NCBI RefSeq assembly: GCF_003173775.1
Contig: NZ_CP029552.1
Location: 3,520,001 to 3,584,000 of the forward strand
Direction: 5' to 3'
Source: Methylobacterium sp. 17Sr1-1
GTDB lineage: Bacteria; Pseudomonadota; Alphaproteobacteria; Rhizobiales; Beijerinckiaceae
Length of the DNA stretch: 64,000 nucleotides
Of this stretch, positions 61,703 through 64,000 are shown one piece after another. How positions within the stretch are numbered: the first letter of the stretch is position 1; each line of letters starts with the position of its first letter. The notes beneath the pieces are model-generated. The model had not been told where the DNA came from. It saw only the letters and a list, made by a program, of their open reading frames with translations, and searched no databases. The translations under genes and the position numbers were made by a program.

Positions 61703-64000
61703 CGTCCCTCGCCAGCAATTCGCTCGCCGCCGCCACCAGGTTGTCGACCGAGAGCGGCCGGAACCGGAACTCGACCACGTGCTTGCCGGCCGGCACCTCG
61801 ACCCCGCGGAAGAGCAGGTTGGTGCGCAGGATCGGGCGGCGCTCACCGTCCACCCGCGCCTGCCAGCCCGGATAGAAGATGTCGTGCAGCACCAGCACGC
61901 TGTCGCGGTCGGTCTCGACCTCCACGGTGACGACATTGCGGCGATAGGCGAGAATGGTCGCCGTGCCCGTCGCGGCGGTCACCGGCGCGGCCGGATCCTT
62001 GAGGCCGAACCCGCCCTTGATCTTCGGTACGCTGTCCTGGTCGACCAGGGCCGTCTCGCTGCCCTCGAACTCGGGCAGTTCGTCCTGGTTGAGCACGCTC
62101 TCGGAATCGACCGGGACGAGGCGGGTCGCGAGGTAGGCCCGGGGTTTGGCCGGGTCGAGGCGGTAGATCCACATCTCGCCCGAGCCGTAGAGCAGCTTGG
62201 CGCCGGTCAGCTGCGGGAAGTGCCGCGGCAGCCGCTCGGCCGGCCGGTCGAGGACGAGGTATTCGAGGCCGAGCAGGCTCGCGAGCCGCGAGCGGTAGCC
62301 GCGGAACAGGCCGGGGAACTGGCGCAGGTTCGGATCGGCGGCGTTCTCGCCGGGGCCGACGGCGCGCTCGTAGTCGGCGAGCCGCAGGGGGTTGTAGCCG
62401 ATCGTGTCCTCGAGCCCGAGCACCATCGAGGCGTTCTGCCAGGCGCCGCCGAGGCCCAGGATCTCGACCCGCGGATGCTCGCCCTTGGCGTGGCGGGCGT
62501 CGAGCTCGGCTTTCAGCAGCGTCAGGCCCTGGAGCTGCTCCGGCGGCAGCTTCTGGAACACCGCGTAGCGGCCCGCCGGCTCGGCGTTGAGGGAGTTGCC
62601 GGCGTTGCGCCAGACGAGTTCCGCCCCGAGCAAAGCCACGAGGCAGGAGGCGACGAGGGCGCGCCGGCCGGGGGCCGCCCGCAGCATCGCCACCACCGCG
62701 GCGAGCGCGATGCCCGCGCCGATCAGGCCGTCGCGCAGCGCGTCCGGCAGGTGCTGGGCCTTGGCCGCGTAGGTGTAGGACACGAAGAGGATGCCACTGA
62801 CGGCCGCGAGCGCGAGAGCCGGCAGGGCGAGGCGGGCGGCGCGGGCAAAGCCGATGGCGCCCGACCGGAGCCGGGGCGCGCCCTCCGTGACGTAGCGGTG
62901 GACGAGGTAGCCGGCGGTGAGCGACAGCCCGATATTGATGACGAAGGTGGCGTCGGCGGGCCGGCGGTAGAGGTCGACGCCGGGGACATGATCGAAGACC
63001 GGCGCGAAGAGCGGGGTGTAGCGCCCGAGCGCGTAGAGCGTGGCGACGCCGAGCACGACGACCGGATAGCGGATCTCCCGGGCGGCCAGCCGCCCGCCGG
63101 CGATGCCGTGCCACAGGATCAGCAGAGCCGGCAGGGTCCCGGCGAAGAGGTAGTTCACCGCCCGGTCGGTCCAGGTGTTGCCGTCCATCGATTGCCAGTC
63201 CGGACCCCAGTAATCGTAGGTCCAGCGCAGCGAACCGAACACGTCGGCGAAGAGCGCGGTGGCGAAGCTCGAGGGCGGCAGCGAGCCCATGATCGCCGCG
63301 CCGTAGCCGAAGGACGGCCGGGTCGAGGTCATCAGGAACTGCATCGTGAGGAGCGAGGGCACGGCGAGCAGCGCCCCGCCGACCACCGCCATCACGGCGA
63401 GCACGCCGATCCGCGCCCGCAGGTAGGCGAACGGCGCCGGCGCCGTGAGCACCGCGTGAGCCGCGACGCCGATCAGGCTCAGGCCGCACAGGAACGCCAC
63501 CTGGTCGCGCCCCACCGTCATCACGGCGGCCACCACCGCGAAGGCGAGCCCGAAGGCGTAGGAGCGGCGGGCGAGGGCCTCCTCCAGGAGCCACCAGGCC
63601 AGCGGCACGAAGCCGTAGGAGATGATCATGCCGGTGTGCTGGAGCCGGGCCGAGGCCGAGCCGCCGAGCACGAACACCATCGCGGCCGCGACCGCGCCGG
63701 CGGCGTGCCAGCCGCGGCGGCGGAAGAGAAGCAGCGTCGCGACCGCGCCGGGAATCAGGTGGGCGAACACCACCGCGTCGAACAGTTCCATCGACGGCGA
63801 CGGGTCGAGCCACGCCAAGAGCAGCATGGTCGGGGTGAAGAGGAGCGATTGCGGATCCGCGACCGAGGGGTGCCCGGCGAAGTGGTAGGGGTTCCACAGC
63901 GGCAATTCGCCGTTCGCGAGCGCCGCCCCGAGGTAGCGCAGCATCGGGTAGAAGTGGTTCTTCGAATCCCACGGCACCACCGCGCCGTGAAGCGGCCACA
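61674..64000 (-). CDS. YfhO-like multi-pass membrane protein, partial
   Basis: At least 775 residues; the reading frame stays open to the window edge (PLHGAVVPWDSKNHFYP at the start), so the N-terminus lies outside. About 11-12 membrane helices cover the first 450 residues. The long C-terminal part contains RDSVLVLHDIFYPGWQARVD and EVPAGKHVVEFRFRP, the YfhO/GtrB-linked glycosyltransferase-C-type hallmark (Y-P-G-W-x-A, P-x-G-x-H-x-V). YfhO proteins help glycosylate lipoteichoic acid in Bacillus; here a role in envelope or exopolysaccharide glycosylation is likely. Confidence 0.85.
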   Translation of the reverse strand, partial: WPLHGAVVPWDSKNHFYPMLRYLGAALANGELPLWNPYHFAGHPSVADPQSLLFTPTMLLLAWLDPSPSMELFDAVVFAHLIPGAVATLLLFRRRGWHAAGAVAAAMVFVLGGSASARLQHTGMIISYGFVPLAWWLLEEALARRSYAFGLAFAVVAAVMTVGRDQVAFLCGLSLIGVAAHAVLTAPAPFAYLRARIGVLAVMAVVGGALLAVPSLLTMQFLMTSTRPSFGYGAAIMGSLPPSSFATALFADVFGSLRWTYDYWGPDWQSMDGNTWTDRAVNYLFAGTLPALLILWHGIAGGRLAAREIRYPVVVLGVATLYALGRYTPLFAPVFDHVPGVDLYRRPADATFVINIGLSLTAGYLVHRYVTEGAPRLRSGAIGFARAARLALPALALAAVSGILFVSYTYAAKAQHLPDALRDGLIGAGIALAAVVAMLRAAPGRRALVASCLVALLGAELVWRNAGNSLNAEPAGRYAVFQKLPPEQLQGLTLLKAELDARHAKGEHPRVEILGLGGAWQNASMVLGLEDTIGYNPLRLADYERAVGPGENAADPNLRQFPGLFRGYRSRLASLLGLEYLVLDRPAERLPRHFPQLTGAKLLYGSGEMWIYRLDPAKPRAYLATRLVPVDSESVLNQDELPEFEGSETALVDQDSVPKIKGGFGLKDPAAPVTAATGTATILAYRRNVVTVEVETDRDSVLVLHDIFYPGWQARVDGERRPILRTNLLFRGVEVPAGKHVVEFRFRPLSVDNLVAAASELLARDDDAGETAVR

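Overview
The window is a 64 kb piece of a very GC-rich alphaproteobacterial chromosome, most likely a Methylobacterium or close relative (Methylobacteriaceae, Hyphomicrobiales). This is inferred from the extreme third-position GC, the rplM-rpsI pair beside a PaaI-type thioesterase, HWE-family histidine kinases, an MmcB-type DNA repair protein, a PAS_5-family protein, a Tad-type pilus gene group, and a CtrA-like site (TTAA-N7-TTAA) before a chemoreceptor. No tRNA, rRNA, CRISPR array or intact insertion sequence was recognised. Coding density is high, and most long antisense frames are GC-driven shadows.

Layout. 0-4 kb: a DUF1190/glutathionylspermidine-synthase-like pair runs convergently into a two-gene siderophore cassette (MFS importer plus FhuF reductase). 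4-9.5 kb: tandem PilZ protein, mmcB, a NitT/TauT-type ABC importer operon (ATPase, permease, binding protein) and a membrane diguanylate cyclase. 9.6-16.8 kb: DedA protein, pdxY, DUF2891, PhzF-Nudix pair, and a large secreted alpha/beta hydrolase. 16.9-25 kb: PAS_5 protein, a long non-coding gap ending in an intrinsic terminator (possible small RNA), rhomboid protease, CBS protein, patatin phospholipase, outer-membrane-like protein, stand-alone CheB, GNAT, and a metal/redox group (His/Cys-rich protein, DUF305, glutaredoxin-MauE fusion). 26-36 kb: a signalling block with a hybrid histidine kinase and two convergent, paralogous GAF/PAS-HWE kinase plus response-regulator cassettes. 36.8-42.7 kb: housekeeping (rpsI, rplM, thioesterase, enoyl-CoA hydratase, CoA-binding protein, AmpD-type amidase, TerB-DnaJ protein, glycine-zipper lipoprotein, orphan ureE). 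42.9-56 kb: chemoreceptor, IMPase-like protein, dusA, glgX, acyl-CoA synthetase, hisI-folE, Fe-S scaffold-yidD, thrS. 56-64 kb: orphan metQ, cupin, three Tad minor pseudopilin/TadG genes, a secreted PEGA-like protein and an edge-truncated YfhO-like membrane protein.

The least explained structure lies between genes. At least three families of interspersed hairpin repeats occur, each in two or three copies: family A at 14.1, 45.3 and 55.9 kb; family B at 19.0, 19.6 and 25.0 kb; family C at 21.9 and 49.9 kb. Several abut stop codons, and two family B copies flank the CBS gene in inverted orientation. There are also two isolated perfect or near-perfect palindromes, an 11-bp phased repeat before the diguanylate cyclase gene, and a plus-strand terminator with no annotated gene in front of it. 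I did not see a clear new defence or biosynthetic system. The best candidates for new biology are the repeat families, the possible sRNA near 17.7-17.9 kb, the paired HWE signalling cassettes and the metal/redox group.
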